A DNA stretch of 64,000 bases from Oceanobacillus sp. CFH 90083 (lineage in GTDB: Bacteria; Bacillota; Bacilli; Bacillales; Amphibacillaceae). How positions within the stretch are numbered: position 1 is the first letter of the stretch; each line of letters begins with the position of its first letter. The position numbers and the translations under genes were made by a program. The notes under the pieces were generated by a model, which made no database searches, was not told the DNA's origin, and saw only the letters and a program-made list of their open reading frames with translations. The stretch spans positions 248,001-312,000 of the forward strand of contig NZ_VIYG01000005.1 of assembly GCF_009389585.1 (NCBI RefSeq), given 5' to 3'. Shown one piece after another: positions 18,801 to 27,630 of the stretch.

Positions 18801-19461
18801 CGGCTTGTAAGGTCTGGTATGCTTTGGCTTTTTGGGATTGTTCCTCTAGCGGTTCCAACTGCTGTTCAATTTCATGAACAATATCCTCCACACGGTTGAG
18901 ATTCTCCTGCGTTTCAGCAAGCTTATATTCGGCTTTTTTCTTACGCTGCTTATATTTTAAAACGCCTGCTGCTTCCTCAAAAATCACACGGCGATCTTCC
19001 GCTTTGGAGCTTAGAATTTCTTCAACCCGACCTTGACTGATAATAGAAAAGGCCTCTCTGCCCAGACCGGAATCAATAAACAAATCAACAATATCCTTCA
19101 GCCGGCAGGCCTGCTTATTTATATAAAATTCACTTTCTCCAGAGCGGTAGACTCTTCTCGTTACACTGACTTCTTCATAATCCAGCGGTACACGCTGATC
19201 TTTATTATCTAGTACGAGTGTAACTTCAGCGACATTTAAAGGAGATCTCGAATCACTCCCCTGAAATATAATATCTTCCATTTTTGATCCGCGAAGTGAT
19301 TTCATTGATTGCTCACCCAATACCCAGCGTATCGCATCTGTAATATTACTTTTCCCGCTGCCATTAGGACCAACGACAGCGGTCACACCAGGTACGAAAT
19401 CTACATTAATCCGCTCCGCAAAGGATTTAAATCCGACACTTTCTAATCGCTTTAAATGCAT
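15892..19461 (-). CDS. smc: chromosome segregation ATPase SMC
   Basis: SMC subunit of the condensin-like complex with ScpA and ScpB. 1189 aa from ATG 19461 (MHLKRLESVGFKSFAE), with AGGAGA upstream; 18 further in-frame codons upstream are not part of the family. N-terminal ATPase half with GPNGSGKSNITDAIRW; coiled coil about residues 170-500; hinge about 515-670 with the glycine pattern HPGGSMSGG; second coiled coil about 680-1030; C-terminal half with signature LSGGERALTAIAL and Walker B FCILDEVEAALDEAN. The motifs are intact. The gene is followed closely by ftsY. Confidence 0.98.
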   Translation of the reverse strand: MHLKRLESVGFKSFAERINVDFVPGVTAVVGPNGSGKSNITDAIRWVLGEQSMKSLRGSKMEDIIFQGSDSRSPLNVAEVTLVLDNKDQRVPLDYEEVSVTRRVYRSGESEFYINKQACRLKDIVDLFIDSGLGREAFSIISQGRVEEILSSKAEDRRVIFEEAAGVLKYKQRKKKAEYKLAETQENLNRVEDIVHEIEQQLEPLEEQSQKAKAYQTLQAELQETEISVLITEMEQIHDEWQQILESLAVNEKKQKEQSEAIHLIEAELVQEKKRTQQYETEIEQLQSELLDVTERLEKFEGKKQLFDERSKHADENKEKLVQQLERVTSNVSMLEGQKMQEQEKLTRLETEKADTQARKQEIEKKLAMRPEDVANRIEDLKAEYIELLNQQAAYRNEKQSIDRQQEQVEAKNTSQSMKFKDTLSERNALQDKQAAAEEVLQTYQKHLEEKDKQLKTLKLDMQSERAKYEEAQSKLYQGYQYIEKVKSKKEMLEEMKEDFQGFFQGVRHVLRAREEGKLADVDGAVIELIDVPKDYITAVETVLGGQAQNIVVETDQAARAAINWLKKTNSGRATFLPLQSIQARFLSSEGKQEVRNHPGFIGVAADLVQPKAKKYEKAVQHLMGNVVIAKTLRDANDIAIKLHRRYRIVTLDGDMVHPGGSMSGGAQKKQNQSLFTREKDLQELHARLAEYKQKTEQFEQGVQKKRDYLRELDEKINVTEQDVQKLQKEVQESQTDFQTIQAKLTSINDHLAIYDMDKKQNEQSHTELAGRSAVLTKELEKINLKLQVVQKEVDDLTEEEARLKETQSKMQDTFYEMKVTLAEQEERFKNQKANTEALAAQLERAIQEKKQVEEELETITAIKNQEETEEELEEKIVHARNSKQEITESIEKVRHKRKENADKQQRLEEKLKEAQEQYKATNEQYQKQEVKSNRLDVELDNHLQQLEKEYMMTYEMAKRDYSKVENIDEAKAVVNRLKNKINQLGTINLGAIDEFERISERYQFLKEQRDDLVEGKRTLYTVIEEMDTEMKERFDSTFSKIKEEFSQVFKHLFGGGHAELKLTEPDNLLETGVDIIAQPPGKKLQHLSLLSGGERALTAIALLFSILRVRPVPFCILDEVEAALDEANVIRFAKYVKQFSEDTQFIVITHRKGTMEEADVLYGVTMQESGVSRLVSVRLENTKELIQS

Positions 19462-19822
19462 AATCATTCTCCTAAAATCTAATCGTCTATTTATACGCAG
19501 TAAATCATTATTCACTCATCCTAATTGTAAACATAAAACATATTATTCAATCATTCAAATTACGAGATAAATACAATTTATTTTGCTGTTCCTTGTATAG
19601 TTTAGCTAATACATTTTATCATATTATGACGCTTTAGCCTATGTATGGCATACTATTAATTCAGAAATAAGTCTATTAACGAGTGATGAATCTTATGCTA
19701 TAATAGACATCTGTTATGAAAAGCATTTTTGTTCATTAGTACATGGTGAAAGCGAATGTTAAACAACTCATTTCCAATGTACATATAAATTCCTGATCAG
19801 GAACAAATTGAAGGAGGATATG
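19462..19822. other. smc-DUF1128 divergent intergenic region
   Basis: 361 nt of AT-rich DNA between divergently transcribed genes. It contains the plus-strand promoter listed separately and the smc Shine-Dalgarno. No repeat or RNA was recognised. Confidence 0.6.
19676..19704 (+). promoter_or_regulatory. sigma-A promoter of the DUF1128 gene
   Basis: TTAACG, 17 nt, then a perfect TATAAT. About 115 nt lie between the -10 box and the start codon, leaving a long untranslated leader. Confidence 0.6.
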
Positions 19823-20041
19823 ATGCAGTTAGATCAGCCTAGCATTGAAAATATGGAGTACATGCTGCAAGCATTAGCTGAAAAGCTAAAAGTAGTAAAT
19901 CGTGCCATTATGGACGTAGAAGATTATAATCTTGAAAAATATGAAGATTTAAAATGGATGTATGATATGGTTATTAGCAAAGGTCATCTAAGCGCTTCTG
20001 AGACACAGGCTTTTGTTAACGAACTGGCAGCCATCCGTAAA
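19823..20041 (+). CDS. UPF0435/DUF1128 family protein (YfkK-like)
   Basis: Small soluble protein of unknown function, about 73 aa. The family core is visible as LAEKLKVVNRAIMDVEDYNLEKYEDLKWMYDMV and the end SETQAFVNELAAIRK. The start is one of two adjacent ATGs at 19820 and 19823; AAGGAGG spacing favours 19823. It is the only plus-strand gene between smc and rnc, with its own promoter and a shared terminator, so it appears inserted into the usually contiguous rnc-smc-ftsY series. The B. subtilis homologue yfkK is elsewhere. Confidence 0.85.
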
Positions 20042-20044
20042 TAA

Positions 20045-20102
20045 GAAAAAAAACATTACGCAAGAACAAGCACCCAAATTACTCTTGCGTAATGTTTTTT
20101 TT
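20045..20102. terminator. bidirectional terminator between the DUF1128 gene and rnc
   Basis: A long perfect stem (AACATTACGCAAGA paired with its complement) is flanked by A8 on the left and T8 on the right, so it can act on both converging transcripts. Confidence 0.95.
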
Positions 20103-20118
20103 GATGAATAGACCCTCT

Positions 20119-20805
20119 CTAATCCGGAAGCTTTTTCTCCAATGCTGCTTTTGCCGCTTTTTGCTCTGCTTCCTTTTTGGTCCTCCCATTTCCTTTTCCT
20201 GCCGGTTCTCCTTGAATGACAACTTGAGCAATAAATTCTTTGTGATGAGAAGGACCCCGCTCATCAATAATCTGATATTCAATTTTTCTATCTTTTTGCT
20301 GCTGAACGATTTCTTGAAGATGACTTTTATAATCCATTACACTTGTGGAGGTATCTACTGTTAGTGTCGGGAAGATATGCGTGTTTAGAAAAGAAAGTAC
20401 AGCATCAAAGCCTCGATCCAAATACAGTGCTCCTAAAAAGGCTTCAAATGCATCCGCTAAAATCGCCGGCCTCTCTCTTCCCCCCGTCTTGTCCTCTCCT
20501 TTACCTAAAAGGATATATTGTCCAAAGCCAAGTTGCTTTGCAAAGACGGTTAAAGATGCTTCACAAACGATAGCTGCACGTAATTTTGTCATTTCACCCT
20601 CAGGCATTTCCTGATTATTTCTATATAAATATTGGGAAACAGCTAATTCCAATACAGCATCTCCTAAAAATTCCAACCTTTCATTATCATTCAGCTTATC
20701 TTTTTTATATTCATTGACGTAAGAAGAATGTGTAAATGCTTCTTTTAATAAACCCTTTTGTTGAAAGGTAATTTCTAATTTCTGCTCCAGCTGACTTAAG
20801 TCCAT
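20119..20805 (-). CDS. rnc: ribonuclease III
   Basis: Double-strand-specific endoribonuclease for rRNA and SRP RNA maturation. 228 aa from ATG 20805 (MDLSQLEQKLEI) with AAGGAGG 5-6 nt upstream. Catalytic domain with signature NERLEFLGDAVLEL (about residues 42-55) and the second acidic cluster DAFEAFLGALYLD; C-terminal dsRNA-binding domain with YKSHLQEIVQQ and GNGRTKKEAEQKAAKAAL. It ends next to a bidirectional terminator instead of running into smc. The leader upstream contains alternative hairpins. Confidence 0.97.
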   Translation of the reverse strand: MDLSQLEQKLEITFQQKGLLKEAFTHSSYVNEYKKDKLNDNERLEFLGDAVLELAVSQYLYRNNQEMPEGEMTKLRAAIVCEASLTVFAKQLGFGQYILLGKGEDKTGGRERPAILADAFEAFLGALYLDRGFDAVLSFLNTHIFPTLTVDTSTSVMDYKSHLQEIVQQQKDRKIEYQIIDERGPSHHKEFIAQVVIQGEPAGKGNGRTKKEAEQKAAKAALEKKLPD

Positions 20806-20839
20806 ATTAACCTCCTTCAATCCACCAGGTATTTGACCC

Positions 20840-20891
20840 GGCTTTCCTTAAAAAGAACATAAGGAAAGCCTCTTACAAAGAAGCTTTCCCC
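20840..20891 (-). promoter_or_regulatory. mutually exclusive hairpins between acpP and rnc
   Basis: Three segments on the minus-strand RNA: A (20880-20891, GGGGAAAGC), B (20860-20872, GGCTTTCCTTA) and C (20840-20850, TAAGGAAAGCC). B is an exact 11-nt complement of C and also pairs 7-9 nt with A. The A:B hairpin is followed by a U-rich stretch, the B:C hairpin is not. The layout resembles a terminator/antiterminator or an RNase III cleavage site. Confidence 0.6.
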
Positions 20892-20907
20892 TCAGCCATT
20901 TATTCCA

Positions 20908-21141
20908 TTAAGCTTTGCTGTTTATGTAATCTACAGCATCACCTACTGTATTAATCTTTTCAGCATCTTCATCAGCGATTTCAATATCAAACTCGTCTTC
21001 TAATTCCATAACAAGCTCAACAACATCTAATGAATCTGCTTCAAGGTCATCTTTAAATGAAGCTTCTAAAACTACTTTTTCTTCGTCTACATCAAGACGA
21101 TCAGCAATAATTGACTTTACCTGTTCAAATACGTCTGCCAT
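20908..21141 (-). CDS. acpP: acyl carrier protein
   Basis: 77-aa carrier of acyl chains in fatty acid synthesis. The phosphopantetheine serine lies in [18 protein letters not shown] (DSL motif, about residue 37). AAGGAGGTG precedes ATG 21141. It follows fabG after 153 nt that hold a dispersed repeat, so it may be read partly from its own promoter. Confidence 0.98.
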   Translation of the reverse strand: MADVFEQVKSIIADRLDVDEEKVVLEASFKDDLEADSLDVVELVMELEDEFDIEIADEDAEKINTVGDAVDYINSKA

Positions 21142-21210
21142 TTCCCTTCACCTCCTTTCAAGAATATATTACTATTTTTTATTTCACTTTTAAAAAAAGT
21201 ATAAATAACT

Positions 21211-21276
21211 TAAGGAAAAAAGTATAAGTGTAACTAAGGCTATCACCTAAAAGCTTGGTGACAACCAAGTTTTCTT
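21211..21276. repeat. dispersed repeat, family 2, copy A
   Basis: Read on the minus strand it starts AGAAAACTTGGT, has a short CCAAG inverted segment, then CACTTATACTT and CCTTAAG. The same order of blocks occurs at 44378-44446 and partly at 44973-45020. It sits between fabG and acpP. Confidence 0.65.
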
Positions 21277-21294
21277 TATTGTTCTGCAATTGTA

Positions 21295-22035
21295 TTACAT
21301 CACCATTCCACCGTCAATATGAATCGTCTGTCCTGTAATATAATTTGCATCCTCACTGGCTAAAAAGCGGACAACCCGTGCTACATCTTCCGGCTTTCCT
21401 AAACGGGCCAACGGGATCATTTGTAATAAAGATTCCTGCTGCTCTTTACTTAATTGATCGGTCATATCTGTAGAAATAAAACCGGGAGCAACAGCATTTA
21501 CTAAAATATTTCGTGAAGCGAGCTCTTTCGCTGTTGTTTTCGTTAATCCGATAACTCCTGCTTTCGCTGCAACATAGTTAGCCTGTCCCGGATTTCCGCT
21601 CACTCCAACAATGGATGCAACATTAATAATACGTCCTGATTTCTGTTTCATCATTTGACGGGTAACTGCTTTTGTGCATAAAAAAGTACCCTTCAGGTTG
21701 GTTTGAATCACCTGATCAAATTCATCTTCCTTCATTCGCATCAACAGGTTATCTTTCGTAATACCTGCATTGTTCACCAAAATATCAATGGAGCCGAATT
21801 CTTTGACAGCTTGTTTCAGGAGCTGCTTTACAGACTCTTCATCAGCAACATCTGCCTGAATTTTAACAGCCTTCACTCCAAGTTCCTGGATTTCTCCGAC
21901 AACCTCTTCGGCTTTGGCTTCACTTCCTGAATAATTTACAACCACATTAGCCCCATTATTAGCAAGCTCCAACGCAATTGCTCTGCCAATTCCTCTGGAA
22001 GCTCCTGTTACTACTGCTGTTTGTCCTTGTAGCAT
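21295..22035 (-). CDS. fabG: 3-oxoacyl-[acyl-carrier-protein] reductase
   Basis: NADPH-dependent short-chain dehydrogenase for the first reduction of each fatty-acid elongation cycle. 246 aa. Cofactor loop [19 protein letters not shown] at about residue 88, catalytic Ser in NVASIVG and Tyr-x-x-x-Lys in [15 protein letters not shown] precedes the ATG, which overlaps the fabD stop. Part of the FapR-controlled operon. Confidence 0.97.
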   Translation of the reverse strand: MLQGQTAVVTGASRGIGRAIALELANNGANVVVNYSGSEAKAEEVVGEIQELGVKAVKIQADVADEESVKQLLKQAVKEFGSIDILVNNAGITKDNLLMRMKEDEFDQVIQTNLKGTFLCTKAVTRQMMKQKSGRIINVASIVGVSGNPGQANYVAAKAGVIGLTKTTAKELASRNILVNAVAPGFISTDMTDQLSKEQQESLLQMIPLARLGKPEDVARVVRFLASEDANYITGQTIHIDGGMVM

Positions 22036-22976
22036 TATTCTTCCTCCTTATACCAGCGAATAAACGCTTCGAGTGATTCCTGATCCTGAACAGCAAACGT
22101 TTTTGTTTTCCGGTCAATTTTCTTTAATAGTCCGCACAAAACTTTACCCGTACCTACTTCAACAAAGGCATCCACATCTTTTTCCAGCATCTTTTGAATA
22201 GATTCCTCAAAACGGACCGGCGAGTAAAGCTGCTGCACTAATAATTCTTTTATAGTTTCTTTTTCCGTTACGGCATCAGCTGAAACATTTGCATAAACAG
22301 GCATTTTTGCCTCTTCGAATGCTGCTTCGTTTAAATATGCTGCAAAATCTTCATTTGCCTGCTTCATCAATCTGGAATGAAATGGTCCGCTCACGTTCAA
22401 TGGAAGCACACGCTTTGCTCCTGCTTCTTTTAAAGATGCTGCCGCTTGCTCCACACCAGCAACAGAGCCGGAGATAACAATTTGTCCAGGGCAATTTAAA
22501 TTTGCAATATCTACAATTTCACCTGTTACTTGATCCAGTACTTCCTGAACCTTGTCTTGACCAAGACCTAAAACAGCTGCCATCGTTCCTTGCCCTTTCG
22601 GAAATGCCTGCTCCATCAAACGACCTCTTACTTTAACAAGCTGAATGGCTTCCTGCCAGTTGATTACGCCAGCCGCAACCAGCGCACTGTATTCTCCCAG
22701 GCTATGTCCGACAACCATAGAAGGCTCAACACCATTTTCCGCTAACAGCTGAGATACAGCAACGCTGGAAAGTAGTAATGCCGGCTGTGTGTTCTCTGTT
22801 TCTGTCAATGTTTCTTTAGGACCTTCAAACATAAGTGTTTGTAAGTCCATATCTAAAACTTCATTTGCTTCCTTGTACAATTCCTGCACCTGCGGGTAGG
22901 CATCATATAAGTCTTTCCCCATACCAACTGCTTGCGAGCCCTGCCCCGGGAACATAAACGCAATACGTTTCATCAT
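22035..22976 (-). CDS. fabD: malonyl-CoA:ACP transacylase
   Basis: Moves malonyl groups from CoA to acyl carrier protein. 313 aa. [14 protein letters not shown] near the start, the nucleophilic serine in [14 protein letters not shown] (about residue 91), and the catalytic histidine in [10 protein letters not shown] (about 200). Two adjacent ATGs follow AGGAGG. It overlaps plsX by 4 nt and fabG by about 1 nt. Confidence 0.97.
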   Translation of the reverse strand: MMKRIAFMFPGQGSQAVGMGKDLYDAYPQVQELYKEANEVLDMDLQTLMFEGPKETLTETENTQPALLLSSVAVSQLLAENGVEPSMVVGHSLGEYSALVAAGVINWQEAIQLVKVRGRLMEQAFPKGQGTMAAVLGLGQDKVQEVLDQVTGEIVDIANLNCPGQIVISGSVAGVEQAAASLKEAGAKRVLPLNVSGPFHSRLMKQANEDFAAYLNEAAFEEAKMPVYANVSADAVTEKETIKELLVQQLYSPVRFEESIQKMLEKDVDAFVEVGTGKVLCGLLKKIDRKTKTFAVQDQESLEAFIRWYKEEE

Positions 22977-23974
22977 TTCTCCTCCTCTTTACGCATCGTC
23001 TCAATGGTATCCTGAATGGTTGTGGTAACGTTATTATCAACCATGTATACAGCCTGCTTCACGGCATTTGTTATCGCCCGGCTTTTCGAGGAGCCGTGCG
23101 CTTTAATAACTGGTGCGCGAAGTCCGAATAAGCCTGCACCACCGTACTCTGAGTAATCTAATCGATCCTTTAAGCCTTTTAAGTCATTCTTGACAAGAGC
23201 AGCGGCTATTTTTGATTTTGCGGAAGACATAAAAGCCCCTTTTAAAAGTGAAAAAATCGTTTCAGCAACACCTTCCATCGTCTTTAATGCTACATTTCCG
23301 CTAAAACCATCTGTTACAACTACATCGGCCACACCATTTAATATATCTCTTGCCTCTACGTTACCGATAAAATGAATTGGCGCATTTTCTAAAAGTTGAA
23401 AGGCTTTTTTCGTTAAGTCATTCCCTTTTCCATTCTCTGTGCCTACATTTAATAAACCGACCCGTGGACTTTTGATATTTCTTACCCGTTCTACGTAAAT
23501 GGAGCCCATAATTGCATATTGAAGCAAATGCTCCGGTTTTGCATCCACATTTGCGCCGACGTCCAGCATCAAAAAACCTTGTCCGTCCACCGTTGGAAAG
23601 GTAGGACTTAATGCAGGACGGTCAATTCCGGGAATTCGGCCCACAACAAATAAGCCTGCACTCATTAATGCACCTGTATTCCCGGCAGAAATACAAGCAT
23701 CTGCCTCCCCGTCTTTAACAGCTTTAGCCATTAAAACTAAAGAAGCATTCTTTTTACGGCGTACTGCTTTGACAGGTTCATCCTCTGATGTAATTTTTTC
23801 ATCTGTATGTATAATTTTAATTTGCTGATGATCGGTTAAAATCGGTTTAATCTGATTTTCATCACCATAAAGGGTTATTTGTAGGTCTTTATTTTCTTTT
23901 ACAGCGTCCATTGCACCTAAAACAATTTCCTCAGGTGCATGGTCGCCTCCCATTGCATCTATTGCTAATCGCAT
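22973..23974 (-). CDS. plsX: phosphate acyltransferase PlsX
   Basis: Makes acyl-phosphate from acyl-ACP for phospholipid synthesis. 333 aa from ATG 23974 ([17 protein letters not shown], the family start). A GTG two codons upstream (23980), with AAGGAG 5 nt away, is a possible alternative. Other conserved segments: [23 protein letters not shown] and [14 protein letters not shown]. It begins right after the fapR stop codon. Confidence 0.97.
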   Translation of the reverse strand: MRLAIDAMGGDHAPEEIVLGAMDAVKENKDLQITLYGDENQIKPILTDHQQIKIIHTDEKITSEDEPVKAVRRKKNASLVLMAKAVKDGEADACISAGNTGALMSAGLFVVGRIPGIDRPALSPTFPTVDGQGFLMLDVGANVDAKPEHLLQYAIMGSIYVERVRNIKSPRVGLLNVGTENGKGNDLTKKAFQLLENAPIHFIGNVEARDILNGVADVVVTDGFSGNVALKTMEGVAETIFSLLKGAFMSSAKSKIAAALVKNDLKGLKDRLDYSEYGGAGLFGLRAPVIKAHGSSKSRAITNAVKQAVYMVDNNVTTTIQDTIETMRKEEEK

Positions 23975-23980
23975 TCTCAC

Positions 23981-24553
23981 CTATTCTCCTTTGCTTTCAC
24001 TAGAATGAAACATGAAAAATTCACCTGTCAGCACAGGTTCATTATCGACAAAGCTGTTCACTTCCACAATGGAATGACCACGGTTATCCTTTCCTTTAAC
24101 AACAGCTTTGGCAACCACTCTTTCTCCTTCTTTCACCTGTCTCTTGAAACGCAGGTTAGACTTTGCTGTTAAAGCAAGCTCATCGTTAATGACGGCTACA
24201 GCTAATGAATTTGCTTGGGCAAACAGATGATGTCCTCTGGCAATCTTATTCCTGGAAAAAACAAACTCTGACGTTATATCAAGCATAGAAATAGCCCTTC
24301 TGTCCAATTCCAAATCAATAATATCCCCAATCACTTCTTCAACTGGCAAAGCTTTTACTGTCTCATTCCACTGCTTTGTCGCAACATGCTTTATCCGTTC
24401 ACGGAGCTCAGGAATAGACAGCTCCATACGGTCCAGCCGGATCGTTTGAATGCTCACTTGAAAATCCTTTGCAAGCTGTTCATCTGTCATAAATGGAAAT
24501 TCTTCTATTTTTTCTCTTAATAACGACTGTCGTTCTGCTTTTGAGCGTCTCAT
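23981..24553 (-). CDS. fapR: transcription repressor of lipid synthesis FapR
   Basis: Repressor of fatty-acid and phospholipid genes, released from DNA by malonyl-CoA. 190 aa. An N-terminal DeoR-like helix-turn-helix ([24 protein letters not shown]) is joined to a C-terminal hot-dog domain that binds malonyl-CoA ([25 protein letters not shown]). It heads fapR-plsX-fabD-fabG. A FapR-type operator overlaps its own transcription start, which fits autoregulation. Confidence 0.97.
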   Translation of the reverse strand: MRRSKAERQSLLREKIEEFPFMTDEQLAKDFQVSIQTIRLDRMELSIPELRERIKHVATKQWNETVKALPVEEVIGDIIDLELDRRAISMLDITSEFVFSRNKIARGHHLFAQANSLAVAVINDELALTAKSNLRFKRQVKEGERVVAKAVVKGKDNRGHSIVEVNSFVDNEPVLTGEFFMFHSSESKGE

Positions 24554-24600
24554 TCTACCATCAAACTTTCATTTCGTATTTTCAGAGGTGTCCATTCACT

Positions 24601-24618
24601 TTATGACTTGGTACTAAT
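24601..24618 (-). promoter_or_regulatory. putative FapR operator
   Basis: On the minus strand ATTAGTACCAAGTCATAA. The left half ATTAGTACC matches the FapR-box half-site as I remember it; the right half is degenerate. It begins 4 nt after the -10 box, so a bound repressor would block initiation. Confidence 0.65.
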
Positions 24619-24621
24619 AGT

Positions 24622-24650
24622 AATATATAATAGCAATCTTTTTTATGCAA
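24622..24650 (-). promoter_or_regulatory. sigma-A promoter of the fapR operon
   Basis: On the minus strand TTGCAT, exactly 17 nt, then TATATT. It lies between the recG stop and fapR. Confidence 0.75.
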
Positions 24651-24687
24651 GTAATCTATTGATTGAGATTTACATGTTATCTTTGGA

Positions 24688-26724
24688 TTAATCCAATTTT
24701 TCCAAAAGACCTTCTTCTTCTGCTAATATTTCTTTCAAATACTTATAGTCCTCCGCCTGCAGTAAGTTATTCTCAACAATATGCTGTGCATCCTGCCGTG
24801 CAGTTTCCAGTGCTCTGTAATCATGTACCATGTCAGCTACTTTAAATTCCGGCATACCGCTTTGTTTTCTGCCAAAGAAATCTCCCGGTCCGCGTAATTG
24901 CAAATCTTGTTCAGACAGTTCAAACCCGTCGCTTGTTTCCGACATGATGCGCATACGTTCTTTGCCGACCTCTCCTTTAGGTTCTGCGATCAGGATACAA
25001 TAGCTTTGCTTATCCCCTCTTCCTACCCGCCCCCGGAGCTGATGCAGCTGCGACAAACCGAAACGCTCTGCATCATAAATAACCATCACTGTAGCATTGG
25101 GAACATTTACCCCTACTTCAACAACTGTCGTCGAAACTAAGACTTTTACTTTATTATCAGCAAAATCACGCATTACTTCATCTTTTTCTGCTGAAGATAA
25201 GCGTCCATGCATTAAACCGATTTCCATTTCATTATCATAATAAGCTGTCAGCTGATGATACAGGTCAACTGCATTTTGAATATCTAATTTATCCGATTCC
25301 TCGATAAGTGGACTGATAATATATGCTTGCTCGCCCTGCTTGACTCGTTCTTGAATAAAATCAAGAATCCGCTCAAACATATTTTCCTTTACCCATAGCG
25401 TTTCTATCTCTTTTCTTCCAGAAGGAAGCTGATTAATAATGGACACATCCATATCACCGAATGCTGTAATGGCAAGGGTCCGGGGTATCGGTGTTGCTGT
25501 CATAAATAAGACATCCGGGTCCAGCCCTTTATCCCGCAATGTTCTGCGCTGCGCAACACCAAACCGGTGCTGTTCATCTACAATTGCTAAGCCCAAATCG
25601 TTAAATAAAACATCTTCCTGAATCAGGGCATGCGTGCCGATTACAATATCAATTTCTTTATTTTCAATTTGCTGTGTCAGCTCTTTGCGTTTCTTCCCTT
25701 TGACAGATCCAGTCAACAAAGCCACGTTAGCTCTTTCTTCCAGCATAAATTGAAAAGATTGAAAATGCTGCTCCGCTAAAATTTCAGTTGGAACCATTAA
25801 TGCTCCCTGCTTGCCCGCAGTAACAGCAGCATATAGACAGATGGCTGCAACAGCTGTTTTTCCCGATCCGACATCGCCTTGCAGAAGCCGATTCATTCGA
25901 TAGGCACTTTTCATATCCTTTAAAATCTCCATCAATGCTTTTTGCTGCGCCTCCGTTAAGGTAAACGGCAGGGAAGCAATAAAGCTCTCTACCTTATCCA
26001 TCTGAAACACTTGAGCATTCCCTTTTGTCGATTCGCGATTTATTTTTCTAATCAATTGCATTTTCAATTGAAAAAGCAGAAATTCTTCATAAATAAATCG
26101 CCGGCGTGCATGCTTTAAAGCGACTCTGTTTTCTGGAAAATGCATTGTTTTTACTGCTGATTTCCGGGATGGCAGCTTATAATTTTCCAAATAAGAGGCA
26201 GGAAGAATTTCTGTTATATCTTCTTCGTGCTCATCAAAAACCTGCTTTAAAAGCTTCTGAAATTTATAAGAAGTCAGATCACCTTTTAACGAATACACAG
26301 GAGTAATTGAATCTGTTTCTTCCATTTTTCCGATTTTATATTTGCTGACTGTAATTTGCAGTCGGCGGGCATCCCATTTCCCTGTTAATGTGATATCCAG
26401 GTCTGGCTGAATCTGTTTTTTGGCAAATGCCCGATTAAACATGATCGCTTTTACAGCCACACCTTCCACTTCTATTGTAAAGCTTAGCCTTGACTTTCTT
26501 TTTCCGAAAAAAGTAAGAGAAGGATCGTAAATGACCTTCCCTTTAATCGTAACCTTTTCATCATGAACCAGCTCTTGCAATGGTTTTTCTTCATAAATAT
26601 CATATCGATACGGGAAATATTCTAATATATCATTTGTTTCATAAATATGCATGACAGCAAGCTGCTCTGCCAGCTTTTCTCCTACGCCTTTCACTTCTAA
26701 GATTGATTCGTTCATTTCCAACAT
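24688..26724 (-). CDS. recG: ATP-dependent DNA helicase RecG
   Basis: Branched-DNA translocase that remodels stalled forks and Holliday junctions. 678 aa. N-terminal wedge (OB-fold) domain with KGKVIYDPSLTFFGKRKSR; helicase motif I LLQGDVGSGKTAVA (about residue 285), motif II DEQHRFGV, motif III TATPIPRTLAI; motif VI QLRGRVGRGDKQSYC and the TRG-like end DFFGRKQSG. It is read after sdaAA and 17 nt from it. Confidence 0.98.
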   Translation of the reverse strand: MLEMNESILEVKGVGEKLAEQLAVMHIYETNDILEYFPYRYDIYEEKPLQELVHDEKVTIKGKVIYDPSLTFFGKRKSRLSFTIEVEGVAVKAIMFNRAFAKKQIQPDLDITLTGKWDARRLQITVSKYKIGKMEETDSITPVYSLKGDLTSYKFQKLLKQVFDEHEEDITEILPASYLENYKLPSRKSAVKTMHFPENRVALKHARRRFIYEEFLLFQLKMQLIRKINRESTKGNAQVFQMDKVESFIASLPFTLTEAQQKALMEILKDMKSAYRMNRLLQGDVGSGKTAVAAICLYAAVTAGKQGALMVPTEILAEQHFQSFQFMLEERANVALLTGSVKGKKRKELTQQIENKEIDIVIGTHALIQEDVLFNDLGLAIVDEQHRFGVAQRRTLRDKGLDPDVLFMTATPIPRTLAITAFGDMDVSIINQLPSGRKEIETLWVKENMFERILDFIQERVKQGEQAYIISPLIEESDKLDIQNAVDLYHQLTAYYDNEMEIGLMHGRLSSAEKDEVMRDFADNKVKVLVSTTVVEVGVNVPNATVMVIYDAERFGLSQLHQLRGRVGRGDKQSYCILIAEPKGEVGKERMRIMSETSDGFELSEQDLQLRGPGDFFGRKQSGMPEFKVADMVHDYRALETARQDAQHIVENNLLQAEDYKYLKEILAEEEGLLEKLD

Positions 26725-26741
26725 CCTTTTACAAGAGCTAT

Positions 26742-27620
26742 TTAAACCGATACGCCAAAGATTTTTTCTTTTAAGAATCGTCCCGTCGGTGTATCAGCCA
26801 GACCGCCTTCTCCCGTTTCGCGCAAAGAAGGGGACATTTGCTTTCCGATTCGGTACATTGCACCAATTACTTCATCACATGGAATTCGGCTTTCCACTCC
26901 GGCTAATGCTAAATCAGCAGATATAATGGCGAGTGAGGAGCCTCCTGCATTTCTTTTCACACACGGGACTTCTACTAAGCCAGCTACCGGATCACAGACT
27001 AAGCCAAGCATATTTTTTAATGTCATTGCAAATGCATGTGCAGATTGTTCCGGTGTGCCTCCAGCCATTTCCACAATCGCCGCAGAAGCCATTGCCCCTG
27101 CCGACCCTACTTCTGCCTGGCATCCACCTGCTGCACCGGAAATAAACGCATTATTTGCTACTACAAAGCCGAAAGCTCCGGAGGTAAATAAATACCGTAC
27201 CATTTCTTCTCTTGTCGGATGTAACTGTTCTTTCACCGCAAACAACGTGCCCGGCACGCAGCCGGCACTGCCCGCAGTCGGTGTTGCACAGATGATTCCC
27301 ATGGCTGCATTTACTTCATTCGTTCCCATCGCTTTACTCACAGCATCCATCATCAAATTTCCGGATAATGGCGTCTTTTCCTTCATATATTTCTGTACTT
27401 TAACAGCATCTCCGCCAGTAAGTCCTGTTACTGATTGAACTCCTTTCAATGCATCTTCAATCGCTTTTTCCATCACAACGAGATTTTTTTCCATCTCTGA
27501 AAAAACTTCTTCTCTCGTTCTTTCTTTCACATCCATTTCCTGACGTATCATTACTTCTGAGATAGGGATGTTTTCTGCATTTGCCATTTCCACTAACTCC
27601 GCAACCGTTCTAAACATCAC
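26742..27620 (-). CDS. sdaAA: L-serine dehydratase, alpha subunit
   Basis: Iron-sulfur subunit of L-serine deaminase (serine to pyruvate and ammonia). 292 aa. Cysteines expected to hold the [4Fe-4S] cluster are in ICATPTAGSAGCVPG, GGCQAEVGSAGAM and CDPVAG. It begins 10 nt after sdaAB; the two form the heterodimer. Two adjacent ATGs (27620, 27617) are possible starts. Confidence 0.96.
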   Translation of the reverse strand: MMFRTVAELVEMANAENIPISEVMIRQEMDVKERTREEVFSEMEKNLVVMEKAIEDALKGVQSVTGLTGGDAVKVQKYMKEKTPLSGNLMMDAVSKAMGTNEVNAAMGIICATPTAGSAGCVPGTLFAVKEQLHPTREEMVRYLFTSGAFGFVVANNAFISGAAGGCQAEVGSAGAMASAAIVEMAGGTPEQSAHAFAMTLKNMLGLVCDPVAGLVEVPCVKRNAGGSSLAIISADLALAGVESRIPCDEVIGAMYRIGKQMSPSLRETGEGGLADTPTGRFLKEKIFGVSV

Positions 27621-27630
27621 GATGCCCCCT

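Noticed and set aside
26926-27438. 170-aa plus-strand frame
   Set aside because: Antisense to sdaAA, which has clear family signatures.
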